In this document: positions 53,950 to 64,000 of the stretch, piece by piece
Layout: every line of letters starts with the position of its first letter
How positions within the stretch are numbered: the first letter of the stretch is position 1
Assembly (NCBI GenBank): GCA_014706295.1
Contig: JACSVZ010000008.1
Coordinates: 1,054,001-1,118,000, forward strand
DNA from: Lycocorax pyrrhopterus obiensis
Taxonomy: Eukaryota; Chordata; Aves; Passeriformes; Paradisaeidae
DNA: 64,000 bases
Direction of reading: 5' to 3'
Made by a program: the position numbers and the translations under genes
The notes under the pieces: model-generated
Seen by the model: only the letters and a program-made list of their open reading frames with translations
What the model was told of the DNA's origin: nothing
The model's database searches: none

Positions 53950-54321
53950 ATGAGCGACGGTGGCCTCCTGCTCTCTGCACTTGCCCTGCTGCTGCTGCTG
54001 GCCACCGTGGCTGTCTGGTGGGCCATTGGCCCCCGGGCACCGTGGCGGCGCCAGGCCAGGGCTCGGAATCGGCGACAGCGCCCCGGGGCCCAGGCCAGGC
54101 GCCCACGGAGGAGCCGAGCAGCCCCTGTGGCTCCCAGGGCCTCCAGGCCTCGGCCGACCCCTCGGAAGCGTCCGGATGGTCCCGCGAGTCCCCCGAGCGT
54201 CCCCTGCAGCTGCGGCCCCTGCGTGAGCGTGGCCAAGGAGCTGCAGGAGCTGATGCTGCTGCTCCGGGCTCCGCGTGGGACACCGGCACCGCTCTACGCC
54301 GGGATGTGGCGGGCGCTGTAG
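53950..54321 (+). CDS. Unrecognised small membrane-anchored, Arg/Pro-rich protein
   Basis: A 123-codon frame, MSDGGLLLSALALLLL... to ...LYAGMWRAL, ending in TAG. Residues about 5-27 form a strong hydrophobic segment (Leu-rich, then VAVWWAI), followed by an Arg-rich stretch (RRQARARNRRQR). The layout suggests a single-span membrane protein with a basic cytoplasmic side. Next come a Pro/Arg-rich linker, a CSCGPC cysteine cluster, and a helix-like VAKELQELMLLLR. The ATG has G at -3. The frame lies in a CpG-rich block and continues open in phase after the TAG for 225 codons. I recognise no family. It could be a lineage-specific gene, a retrocopy, or chance in GC-rich DNA. The hydrophobic-then-basic order and the frame's length argue mildly against chance. 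Confidence 0.4.
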   Translation: MSDGGLLLSALALLLLLATVAVWWAIGPRAPWRRQARARNRRQRPGAQARRPRRSRAAPVAPRASRPRPTPRKRPDGPASPPSVPCSCGPCVSVAKELQELMLLLRAPRGTPAPLYAGMWRAL

Positions 54322-54999
54322 GCACGGCTGGAGCAGCTGGGGAAGCGAGGCCACCTGCCCTGCTGTGCCTCGTCCCGCTGCTCCAGGCGCCTCCGGCCCT
54401 GCAAGAGGCTGCTCCCGCCCAGAATGGCCATCCCTGGCAGAGCCTTCAGCCCGCCAAGGACATTCCATCATGGACCGACTGTCCTTGTAAAAAGCTCAGG
54501 CCGTCAGAGATCTGCCATCATTCCAGGAGCCTCATCTGCCTCTGACAGCCTGCAAGCCTCCAAGCCCCCTGGTGCTTCTGAGCGCCTCCGTCCTTCCGAC
54601 AGCCTCCCTCCCTCTGAGAACCTCCCCATCCCCGAGAATCCCATCCCTGCCAGCACCTGCCAGCAGCCTCCATTCCCACAGAGAGCCCCCAGCCCCTCAA
54701 GGTCCTGTGCCTGCAAAGATGCTTCATTCCCTCCAAGTGCCTTCCCCCCTCTCAGAACGTCACTCCTGGAAGCCTCCGTCCCTCCTAGAGTCTCAGGAAG
54801 CCCTGCTGGCCCGTGGAATGTGAGGAGCCCATGGACAGCTCTCTCTGCTCCCTCAGAGATCAGCAGCATGGAGACCAACAACTTCCCATGGAGATCAACA
54901 CCGCCAGGGAACCCCTGCGCACTGACGTGGCCAGGGAAAGCTGGGAAGCAGAAATGGGAGCCCAGCCCCATCTGGGGAAGCATTCCCAGGAGCAGGTGA
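54322..54999 (+). pseudogene. In-phase open continuation after a stop, Ser/Pro-rich
   Basis: In the same phase as the frame at 53950, the sequence stays open from 54322 to a TGA at 54997-54999. It begins ARLEQLGKRGHLPCC, holds a Cys/Arg cluster (CASSRCSRRLRPCKR), and continues as a Ser/Pro-rich region with a loose repeat (SDSL, SENL, IPENPIP). One nonsense change (CAG to TAG at 54319) would explain the split into two parts, making the whole a 349-codon decayed gene. The right inverted arm begins before its end. The GC-rich composition makes long open frames more likely, so this is tentative. Confidence 0.35.
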
Positions 55000-55317
55000 C
55001 AGAGCCACAAGTGTCCTGCAGCCACCAGTGTCCTGCAGCCACCAGTGTCCACCCCAGGGCTCCCAGGATGCTGCGGCTGAGCCAGCCGGGAACAGCCCGA
55101 GCTTGGTGGAGGAGCCGAGCCCCAGGAGACCGAGGAGGTTCGGCCGTCTCCAGGAGGCTGCCCCGAGATGGGCACCGGGCCCCAGGAAGACGTTTGTGGT
55201 GGCAGGAGAGACATTCTGAGGGGGATTAGTGTTCATGAAATTAGGATTCCCCCCCAAAGAGCTGTCTGAGTGTTCCCACTGCTCTGGGTTTGACTGGGAT
55301 AGGGTTCCTTTGTTCCC
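54924..55317 (+). repeat. Right arm of the ~1.9-kb inverted-repeat unit
   Basis: Reverse-complement partner of 53399-53772. The inner part (54924-55105) includes a local tandem triplication of 'gccaccagtgtcctgca'-like units near 55005-55055 that the left arm lacks. The outer part (55269-55317) is the start of an LTR-like sequence (gggtttgactgggataggg). About 1.15 kb of sequence, including the CpG-rich frame, lies between the arms. Confidence 0.82.
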
Positions 55318-55590
55318 AGGAAGTGGCACAGTGCTGGGTTTGGATTCAGGCTGGGAATGCTGTGGGTAACAGGTGGAAGGTTTGGCTGCTGCTGAGCAGG
55401 GCTTGCCCTCCCCAGGGACTGTGCGTGGGACAGTTCATGTCCCCTGCTGTGCCAGCGAGGGGGTGACAAGGAGGTGGGAGGGGGCACAGGCAGGACAGCC
55501 TGTCCAGACTGGCCAGAGGGATATTCCAGAACATCCTGCTGAGCCTGGAAACTGGGCAAGCTGGGGACAGGAGAGGGTGACCACTGCTGG
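55231..55590 (+). mobile_element. Avian ERV LTR-like sequence
   Basis: Contains, in the order I remember for a common avian LTR: 'tttgactgggatagggttcc' (55289), 'gtggcacagtgctgggtttg' (55323), 'tgctgagcagggcttgcc' (55389), 'gccagcgagggggtgacaag' (55452), 'gggggcacaggcaggacagc' (55480), 'actggccagagggatattcc' (55508). A possible start 'tgttcatg' at 55231 is preceded by a purine-rich 'gagggggatta'. The 3' end was not located and no viral genes are present. Confidence 0.6.
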
Positions 55591-55604
55591 GATGGGCTGG
55601 ACAG

Positions 55605-55720
55605 GTGTGGATAGTCACCTCACAAATGGGGACAGAGACAAGGCTGAGGTGTTTGACGCATTCTTTGCCTCCATCTTCAACACTCATCCCTCCATTCCCA
55701 GTAGAAAACATGGATTGTCC
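55605..55720 (+). mobile_element. CR1 ORF2 (reverse transcriptase) fragment
   Basis: The translation HLTNGDRDKAEVFDAFFASIF matches the linker just before the reverse-transcriptase domain of CR1 ORF2 (typically 'KAEVLNAFFASVF'). It is a scrap of about 35 codons with no intact continuation. It lies in the loop of a short inverted repeat (55355-55450 against 55697-55800). Confidence 0.78.
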
Positions 55721-56439
55721 CATGGGACACTGCAGAGTCCTTGAGGAGGGCAAGCCCTGCTCAGCAGGAACCAAACCTCTCCTGCATGATCCGCAGCACG
55801 GGGTGCACAGCACTGGCAGCGTATTTTGCGCTCACAGAATCCACTTCAGCCTGTCCCCACGATGTGCAGTTCCCAGGCAGAGGTTAGGAAAGCAGTGGGT
55901 AAAGGGCAGAGTGTTTGTGTTCCCTTGCTGTCCCCCCGGGCCCTGCGTGCAGGGATTTGCTGTGACAAGCCCAGCTAGTTTATTCAGTAACTGTGTATTG
56001 CTGTGAGGATGAATTTAAGCTGCATTTTAGCCGTGGTTCCTGCCTGGCTCAGAGAACTCTCCTGTTCGGGGTGAGCTGGGAGTTACACAAAATGGTGGAG
56101 ACAGGATGGGAAATGTTTAATAGTCTCCAAAGCAGTACAAGTTTCTGCTCTTCCTTGCCCTCTTCTTCCACCCACAAAGTCGGGTTTTGGTAAAAGTCTG
56201 TGAAGTAGCAGCTGCCAACAAATGGATGAGGTCAGGTAGCCTGGAGGTCTGCAGACCTTGAGGGACCTGGGGCTGTGGGAGAGGCGGACACTTTCTGCAG
56301 GATCTGCAGCTGCTTCCAGGGCCAGGCAGGATGGACGTGGCTGTTCTGCAGTGCTGGGAGAGCTCTGGAGAGGAGAGGCTTCCAAGGGTTTCCCTGTTTA
56401 CCTGGACTGAGGTGGCTCCAGGGTCAGTGTTGCACCTCA

Positions 56440-56905
56440 CTCCACAGGATCCCAGGATGGGTCAGGCTGGAGGGAGCACAGAGGGCACCTGGTGGCACCT
56501 CCCTGCTGCAGCAGGGCCATCCCAGAGCCCAGGGCACAGCACTGTGTGCACACAGCTCTGGAACAGCCCCAGGGAGGAGAGCCCAGAGCCTCTCTGGCCA
56601 ATCTGCTCAGGGCTGGGCACTGGCCAGGGCAGAAGTTGTGCCTCCTGTGCAGGGCAATTGCTGGGCTCAGGCCCTGCCCGTGGCTCTGGTGCCATTGCTG
56701 GGCCCCCGGAGCAGAGCCTGGGCCCTGCCCTGAGCCCTCCCTGCAGCCAGGGCCAGCCAGGGCTGAGGGCCCCTCTCAGCTGGGGCTCCTCTCGAGGCTG
56801 AGCAGCCCCAGCTCCCTCGGCCTTTCCTGGGCACCGAGATGCTCCAGGCCCTTCCTCAGCTGCGCAGCCTCCGCCGGCCCCGCTCCAGGAGCTCCCTGGC
56901 CCTGC
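56440..56905 (-). mobile_element. GC-rich CR1-like copy (type C), inverted partner of 48480
   Basis: Starts at the CR1-type terminus 'cacaggatcccaggatgggt' and runs, in reverse, through the same body as 48480-48868. It extends about 70 bases further 5' (gctgcgcagctgagg, ctgtgctgagcagcc). Only about four differences from the partner were seen over the shared ~390 bases. Confidence 0.85.
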
Positions 56906-57540
56906 TGTGCTGAGCAGCCCAGACTGTCTGGTTTGGGCTCAGCACGGGTGCCTGCTCCTAGTTCTAGCCCCAGGATTAACCTCCTCTCTCTAATCCTTTG
57001 AATTGCTGAGTTATTACCGGACTTTGGGAGCTGGACTTCGTTTTTATTGACCTGACTTCGCCTAAGCCAGGCCTGAATCCCCAGAGGACACAGTAAATAT
57101 CAAACTCGGGGTCGTTCAGAGTAAGCCTTGCTTTGCCTCATGGTTGGATGGGCTGGCTCAGCCTGTCCTAAATCTGTTCCAGTTTGTGTAAATATTTGCA
57201 GCCAGACCTCCCCTTCCACCCACTGCAATCCCGTGTCTCACTAATATGTGTCACCTTCGACTCTCTGCTGCTGATTCCTGTTGGTTTTTCTGATATTTAA
57301 AAGCTCAGCCGGGGCAGAGTGACCTTCAGCCAGCACCACTCAGGGATGACCTTCCTTACCCTTCCCTTTCTACTTGCAGTGAAGATAAGTTTAGAATTTG
57401 ATTTTTTTTGTGTGCGTGTCAAGTGATCCTTTCAGGAAGAATCCTGCAAATTACAATTCTGAGAAGGAGATGATGAGCTTTTCGAACAGCAAAGAATTAA
57501 CTTTAAACCTGGGCTGATAAAATATAAGGTTCTGCTCTGG

Positions 57541-57606
57541 CCCTGGCTTTCAGTAGCCCAGGGCAGTGGTGGAGTCACCATCCCTGGAGGGGTTCAAAAA
57601 CTGTTT
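57541..57606 (+). mobile_element. Old CR1 fragment
   Basis: 'gcagtggtggagtcaccatc' and 'cctggaggggttcaaaaact' match the general CR1 3'-UTR word order, with many substitutions around it. Confidence 0.65.
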
Positions 57607-58767
57607 GTATTCCCAGTGCCTCTGGCCCAGGCCTGTTTAAGGGGTTGCAGGTTAAGAAAAAAAACCCCAAACCTTAACCATTATTGTGAAGTGTTTTCAG
57701 AAAGGTGGGGAAAGCTTAATTCAGGATACATACATGTTGTACAATAAAGTTTCAGCGCTAAGCGATATAAAAAATTCCTTTTGGAGCCTGTTAAAGTGAG
57801 GAGTGGGGTTTCCCATCAGAAACAACATTTTGATTAAACATTCTCTGCTCTGGTGCTGTGATGCTGCACTTGCCACGCTCAGTTACAAAAGGCGCAAAGA
57901 AAACTTCAAGACCAAAATTCTCATTTTTGCGCCCCTCTTTTGTAAAGAGAAGCTACTGTAAGTACAGTAGGCTACAACACACAGCCAGTTTTAAATCCCT
58001 TGTTCTTGTTTGGGTCTTGTTTCCAGCTAAATATATCTATCCCAAGACATGAAGTATTCCCCGAGTGACTCTTGTTCTTAAAATACACTTCAGCAAAGGT
58101 CAGCTGGGCCCCTCGCAGCACCATTTCAGAGGAGAACATGACCATGCATTTTTCAGCTTGTCTTCTCCAATCCATCTGGAGGCCTCTCCGAGCAGATCAT
58201 CAGCTGAACATGTGAAAATATGTCCCGAGGTTCCCCGAGGATTTTAACCGAGGCACTGAAACAGGGAAAAAATTCTGGCTTGGACCACGGCTGATAGCAA
58301 TCAGCCTGAATTCCCCGGCTCCTGCCCAGCTCCTGGGATTTATCCTGGTGAGGATGCAGGGGATGTGGAGGAAGTTATTTCACTGAATTGACTGCTTTGT
58401 CAAAAAGATTAACCTGAAACGTTTGCACCGTTTCCGAGCAAATCTCTGTTGCCAGCGCTGGAAAGGGTTTCATTCATCAGGACATGATTAATGAGGGCTG
58501 GCAGCTCCACACAGGAATTGAGATTTTTTTTTTTGGTTACAATTCTGATATGATTTAGGCTGGGCTGAGTTGTTTTATACGCATGTTTTGGGAGCTGGGA
58601 GCACTTTGAGTAACTAATTCCTTCGGTTGGAGATTGCCTCTTGGAATTTATGGTGGGGGAGATTTAACCTGAGTGTCTTTATGGGTTGCAGTGCAGAATA
58701 AATAAACACGAGGTAATAGATTTAAAAGCAGCGGAGCTGCAGGATTGGGGAGGGAATGTGGGGAATA

Positions 58768-58832
58768 GGAATAATGGTACTGGATGGTCCTTAAGGTCCC
58801 TTCCCACCCAAAGCCTTCTAGAATTCTATTAT
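58768..58832 (+). mobile_element. CR1 3' terminal fragment
   Basis: 'ggtccttaaggtcccttccc' then 'acccaaagccttctagaatt' and 'ctatta': last 60 bp of a CR1 tail. Confidence 0.7.
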
Positions 58833-61800
58833 CACCGAAATCAAAAACCTTACAGCAAAACAGAAATAGATGATTTGAGTTAAACAAGCAAATTCTTCAA
58901 TTTCCTTTACAGTTTTCATGGCCTTTTCCTTTCCCCTGTAATGTTTAATGGTTCTGCATGGTTTTCATTCAATAATAAGTGGAGGGAGAATTGATTTTGC
59001 CTTCATTTATGTAGCAGGAGCTGTTTGTTCATACGATTCCTTCATGTGCTTCCTGGCGTGCCATATGTGCTGCTGCACTAAACGCAGGGTTCTCAGCAGT
59101 GTAAAACAGATCTGCAGATATCTCAGCTGTACCTCAGCCCTTAAAAAGGAGTTGTTTAAATGTACAGGTTAGAAATGCATATTTCCTGCCTGTAATTGAT
59201 TTCCTCTTGACCTGTGCCCATTTATCAACTGAAAGGGAGCATTTTTATTCCTGTTAGCAGGAATCAGGCCAGGCTTGCTGCTGTCTCTGCTGAGCACTGA
59301 GTGGGAGGGGAATGGGGACACAGTTTGTGAAATGTCACCGGTGTAAACACAGTCTCCTGAGCCTCAGGCACAGGAGCATCCAGCACATGGATTTTCTTCA
59401 GGCAGGGGGAGGCTGGCAGGTACTTCTGGTAGAATTCTCCAACCAGAAGAGTGTTTTCAATCCAGAGAGGCCGAAATATTTTCTTTATTTTGTAGGCATG
59501 TCTGGTTTATCTTGCCTGTTTGGCCACAGATTGTCCTCCTGAACGTGACGCTGGTGACTTCTGACCCTTCATGAAGTGCTTAAAATTCAGGCTTTTGTTG
59601 GCTGCTTCAGCCTTGGCTCGTTCGACTCTTTCTGTGCTCTTACTTGAAACTTTTGAAGCCACTTGAAGCTCTGGGCCACTCCAGCTATGGTGCAAGCCCA
59701 GAGGGTTCAGTGAGGCTGCTCAGGGTGGGTTGAGAAGATGCTCTCGTTCTAAAGGGAAGAGCTTCTGGTTATTTGTTTTACCTATCAGCAAACAAAATGC
59801 AGGTGGAAGAGCTGAGTGGTCTCAGCCTCTGCTGAGAGCTGGAAAACACTCGGAATATTCCAAGCAAAGAGTGGAGAAGCTGAGCTGGACTGGCTTCAGT
59901 GCAGAATAAAATTGGAGAGCACAGAGGAGGAAGCAGCAGAAGTTGGAGGCTCACATCTCCAAAAGCCACCGAGCAGATTGCAGCACAAGAGTTTGGATCA
60001 GTTAGGGATTGTGTGAGGCTCTGGGAATTGTCCCTGCTTTAGACATTTGATATTTCTCTCAATGTCGTGTTAATGAAGCTGGGAAAGTGCCCGTTTCAAG
60101 GCTACTTTTCTTCAGAAGGGCTAAATAAAAGTCACCATCTGCTACCAAATCACTGCAGAAAAACAAGTCTCCCTCTAATCTCTATTCCTCTCTAAGCCTT
60201 GAGGTCATGCCGGTAATTGCTGACATTCCCTGAGCTCCTGTGTAAATTTTACCATAGTTTCAGCAGAAGTTATCCAGATTCCCCTGCCATGAGAAGCTGG
60301 GAAGGTGGGTGAGGAGTTTAGCAGTGGGGGCACAGAGTGCTTTTACCTATGGAATTCGCTCTTAAAACGTGAGCAGAGGAACGAATTGTTTATCTGGGAG
60401 CAGGGATTGCGTGGCAGTTGCAGAGCTGGGGCATCACAAGCATTCCAGGCGTTCCTGATGATGGAGTTTGTTACCATTTCCTGGAGCTCCTCTGCACTTG
60501 GGATTTTGGTGACGTTACATCTCAGCCCCTGCCTTGGAGCGCCTTGAAACCCATCTTGGCTCGGGTTTTGACACGATTTTTCAGTATTTCCTGGTGTCTG
60601 CTGACCTTCCCAGGGCTGCTTGGAATGGGAAGTCAATCCTGTCCCTCTCTGCAAGAAAATTAAATGGTTGTTTGCCTTAACTGGCAGGGATTTGCAGCTG
60701 GCACTGGGAGCCTGCCCACCGCATGCAGATGATTTTTGCTGCTTCCCTGCTGGAAAGCAACTGGGAAGCTGTCATCTCCTTGAACTCCTACATGCTCTGG
60801 AGAGCTGCTGTGCCAGCTGCCAAAGCCCGACTGATGGTTTTAATGGAATACTCTTCCCTTGGCATCCAGATGGATGCAGAAACAGGGCAGCAACCGCGCC
60901 TCAAAAACACAGCAGCGCAAAAGGAAAGCTTTGCCCACTGATGGGGCTTCAGAAGGTAAAACCACAGCATTTCCACTGTACAAATCCCATTTTGGGTGAG
61001 CCTTTCGGCTGTTTTCTGAGCCAGTTGCACATCCATAGGTGAGAGCAGAGCCGCTGGGGTGAGGAGCCTGTCTGAAGGGAGCAGCAGGAATAATTGCGAT
61101 GTGTCTGATAGCACTCAAACACTGTGGGATGGCTGCGGGAGGGGTGCTGGAGCTCACGGAGATGACACATCCCATTGCTCTTTCAAAATGATGTTTGATA
61201 GTGCTGGAGAAAGGGAAGGGACAGCCCCTGGGAATCTCGGAGCAGGCCCTGCCTGGGGTGCAAACGGTTCTGTGGGATGTGGGAGGGGAAATCATCGGCA
61301 CTTTGGGGTGGTGAGAGGGGCCCACTGAGCTCAGAGAAAATCCACGGCAGCGTAGAGGTTTTGCTTTGGTTAATTTTAGATTGCGTGTCTGTGTTTGCAG
61401 TCCTTCTTTTGTGGTTTTAAGGTTTCTTTTTTTATGTTTCGCTCAAACTGGGAGTGATTCAGTCGCTGGTGAGTTTAGACTGAAGGAGGCTTTAGATAGA
61501 GACAAGAAATAATGAGGGATTTCCCCCTCTCCTTGCTAGGAGATGTTTCTGTTGTGCAGAACTGCTGGGGTGGCCTGAGGAAAGGCTTGGACTCCCAATA
61601 TCTCCAGTGTCCGTCATCCATCCTGGACAAGGGAAGGAGAAACACCTTCCCCTTCATCCCTCCAACCCCAGCACTTCTCTGGTCCCCACAGCCACTAATT
61701 AGTGCAAAGCCAAACGAGGATCAGCCAAGTCATGCAAGGCGAGGTGGATTTCCATCCCTTGCTCCCTGGGTTCTTGCTCCAGGCACAACCAGAGCAGGGA

Positions 61801-63162
61801 TGTTTGGAGAGGCTGTGGGCTCTCCATCCCAGCGGTTTTCCAGGATTTAGCTGCTCAAAGCCAGCCAAAGCGAGGGTGTGAAAAGAAGGAGACTTTTGGA
61901 GAAAAGGTGCGGAAAAAACCCTGGAGCTCTGTTTTGGGAAGCACCTGCCAGCTGAAGGGCTCCATCTCCTGCTTCCTGCCCAGGGAAGGTCTCCTTTGGA
62001 AGCTGGGATCCAGGCACGGACTGGGATAAAGCACCACTGGTGATGCATCCTGTGGGGAACGCTGCAGAAGCTGGATAACCCCTACAAAAGGAAATCTGGC
62101 TGGATTGTATTTCAGGGTTTCTTGGGAACGTCTTATGTGAGACAGGAAAAAACTACGTTCTGCAGGGTGGGAATTTTTTCCACATCTCCTCTGTTGACAT
62201 TTCTTCCGAAGTTTGGGTACTGCTAAGATCAGCAGTTTCCTATGGGAAAAAATGGGAACAGGACACGGCTCTTGCACAAGAAAGCAAAATAAAGCCCTTT
62301 TCCGAAGAACTGCCTTTATTTGTTACCGAATGCCTATGAAAGTGATTAGTGAGTGAGAACAAATCTCCAGAAAATAAATGTTCTGGAGCCTCCAGAACCT
62401 GACTGACTGCGGAATGATTCAGGAATTCAGTTTAGTAGTTTCCACGCCAGAAATCAAATATTCCACAGCGGTTTTGTCCCTGAGCTGAATTTACGGAGCA
62501 CAATGCATTGAAAAGCTCTAGTCCAAGCATTATCTCACTCTCCGAGAAAAAAGCCTCTTATTCTCACTCCGTGCCTCCAAGGACCCCTTGCTTCAGTTCA
62601 TTTTTAAGGTCACTGAGATTAATTCATTTGCATTCCCAGCCAGGAATGCCATAAATTGTTTGATCAAAACCCTGCTTTTTTTTTTTTTTTTTTTTTTTTG
62701 TCAGTCTTCCCACTCGTTTTATATAATCTCAGTTTGGTATTTTTGGAAATCAGGCCTGCCTGGCTGTGTCTTGCACTGAAATTGTCTCACGGTGGAAGTC
62801 TTCAGGGATTCAGGGCCTCAGCAACCCGAACAGGCAGAGCCAGTGACCCTAAAGGAACACTGATTTTTGTGTAGGGAGTGTCCCAAGTTCCCTAAAGGTT
62901 ATGGATTGTGATGCTAATTACCAGTCTTAGAGAAAGGCATTTAGGAATATTTCCTGTTGATCTCCCTGTGGCATGCATTTCCCAGCGAAATGTGTGTTTT
63001 CCTGCAAACCTCAGAGACTGAGATTGGAAAACAATAACTGTAATAATGGCTTTGGCCAGCACTGCCTGAAATATTATTGTAAATAATATTGGGGTAAAAG
63101 ATTCTGGGATGAAAAAAAATCTCAGAGGTCTGCAGTTGGAACTGAGCTGCTGATAGTGAAGG

Positions 63163-63421
63163 TTATGGAATTACGGAATCGTGGAATGGTTTGGGTTGGG
63201 AGGGACCTTAAAAGCCCATCCAGTTCTGACCGTGGGCAGGGACACCTTCCATGGACCAGGTTGTTCCTGGACACTGCCAGGGATCCAGGGGCAGCCACAG
63301 CTTCTCTGGGTAATCCATTCCAGGGCCTGCCCACCGTCCCGGGGAACAATTCCTTCCCAGTATCCCATCCATCCCTGCCCTCTGGCACTGGGAAGCCATT
63401 CCCTGTGTCCCGGCACTCCAA
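63163..63421 (-). mobile_element. CR1 3' end, type A variant, antisense
   Basis: Starts 'ggaattacggaatcgtggaa' and 'tggtttgggttgggagggac', and ends 'cctgtgtcccggcactcca'. It lacks part of the 'aggctgctccaagcc' block, and the 'cctgtgccagggc' motif is changed to 'ccattccagggc'. A separate variant of type A. Confidence 0.9.
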
Positions 63422-64000
63422 AGTCCCTCTTTATCTTCCTCATAGGCTCCCTTCAAGCACTCCTTTCTCCTCCTTGTTTGGTATCCTGAAAACCTCATCC
63501 TGAAATGAATCGATGCCCAGGAATTCCAGCTCTGGGTAACTGTGGAAATGCAATTGTAGAGGCAGAGACAGGCAGAACCGAGCTGCACAGCATCGCTGCC
63601 AGCTGCTGGATTCATGGAAAAGAATGGAAATCAGCCCAGGAAATGAACCCCTCCTCCCCAGAAAGGCAGCAGGAGCGCAACGAGGTGCTGAATGAGGGCT
63701 GAACTTCTCAGGTTTCTGGCTTACACACTGAAACACAGGCTGGAGAGCTGGGTTCCAAACCCCAGGGACCCGGCTGTATTTAGGAATTGAGGTGTTGCTT
63801 TTCTCCATGCAGATCTGAAAAGTGAGTTTGTGGTGCTGCAGCCAGGAGACAATGGTTCATTCTCTCTTTTGTTTTGATGATTGAAGACTCTCCTGCAGCG
63901 GGAGCTGGCTGAGAGTGGGCTCTGCTCCTCCCCTGTGGCCTCTGGCTCTTGGCTATTTTCTTTTATTACTTGTGGAGAGAAAAATCGCCGTGGCCTTTTC
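63422..64000. other. Intron to window end, nothing recognised
   Basis: No exon or repeat family is recognised. The next PRKG1 exon (beginning with the second base of the Asp codon) is not in view. Confidence 0.5.

Larger units (their letters stand above)
56906..63162. other. PRKG1 downstream intron, mostly unique
   Basis: Two small CR1 scraps are listed separately. Otherwise no gene, RNA gene or repeat family is recognised in about 6.2 kb. A 24-base poly-T tract lies at 62676-62699, where antisense transcription or sequencing slippage would be expected. A (T)n run lies near 58526-58535. Confidence 0.55.

Noticed and set aside
53414..54325. 303-codon minus-strand frame over the CpG-rich block
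   Set aside because: It is antisense to the better candidate at 53950, has low-complexity Arg/Pro/Ala composition and no membrane or domain feature. GC-rich DNA lacks stops on both strands. Its part over the left arm helped only to show arm homology.
53364..54545. 393-codon plus-strand frame overlapping the candidate gene
   Set aside because: It has no domain-like stretch and starts at an unconvincing ATG upstream of the CpG block. The frame at 53950 has a better start, hydrophobic segment and phase continuity.
61555..61680. Possible CR1 tail
   Set aside because: Only scattered words match (cttggactccc). It lacks the ordered blocks and terminus seen in the accepted copies.
63122..63808. Another PRKG1 exon near the right edge
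   Set aside because: None of the frames here resembles the remembered following exon (GKVEVTKEGVKL), and the region is largely CR1.

Overview
This is vertebrate nuclear DNA, almost certainly from a bird and probably a songbird. Two things show this. The window holds about thirty 3'-end fragments of CR1 LINEs, the dominant avian retroposon, and several fragments of avian-type endogenous-retrovirus LTRs. The only confidently identified host coding sequence is one short exon inside about 64 kb of intron, which rules out a prokaryotic or compact genome.

The host gene is PRKG1 (cGMP-dependent protein kinase 1), transcribed on the + strand. The exon at 30251-30417 has a clear acceptor and donor. 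It is the first exon shared by the Ialpha and Ibeta isoforms and opens the first cGMP-binding domain. About 30.2 kb of upstream intron and 33.6 kb of downstream intron lie in the window. The isoform-specific first exons and the following exon were not found and should lie outside.

Layout: 1-5.6 kb is mostly unique intron. At 5.6-7.6 kb an old LTR fragment runs into a large minisatellite with three internal architectures. From 7.7 to 28 kb the intron is studded with CR1 copies in both orientations, plus small tandem repeats and an AT-rich near-palindrome. A solo LTR with intact ends lies at 28.83-29.25 kb. The PRKG1 exon follows at 30.25 kb. Between 30.4 and 48 kb the intron is mostly unique, with scattered CR1 pieces, one of them internally inverted.

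The region 48.5-56.9 kb is the most unusual. Two nearly identical GC-rich CR1-like copies face each other about 8 kb apart. Between them sits a CpG-rich block (53.4-55.3 kb) with inverted arms of about 0.4 kb around an unrecognised reading frame for a small membrane-anchored, Arg/Pro-rich protein. LTR-like sequence and a scrap of CR1 reverse-transcriptase ORF follow. From 57 to 64 kb is mostly unique intron ending with another CR1.

Most long open frames are by-products of GC-rich CR1 sequence or of the minisatellite and were not annotated. Repeat identities rest on recognising family sequence by eye. Boundaries of CR1 pieces are approximate, to about 10-20 bases.
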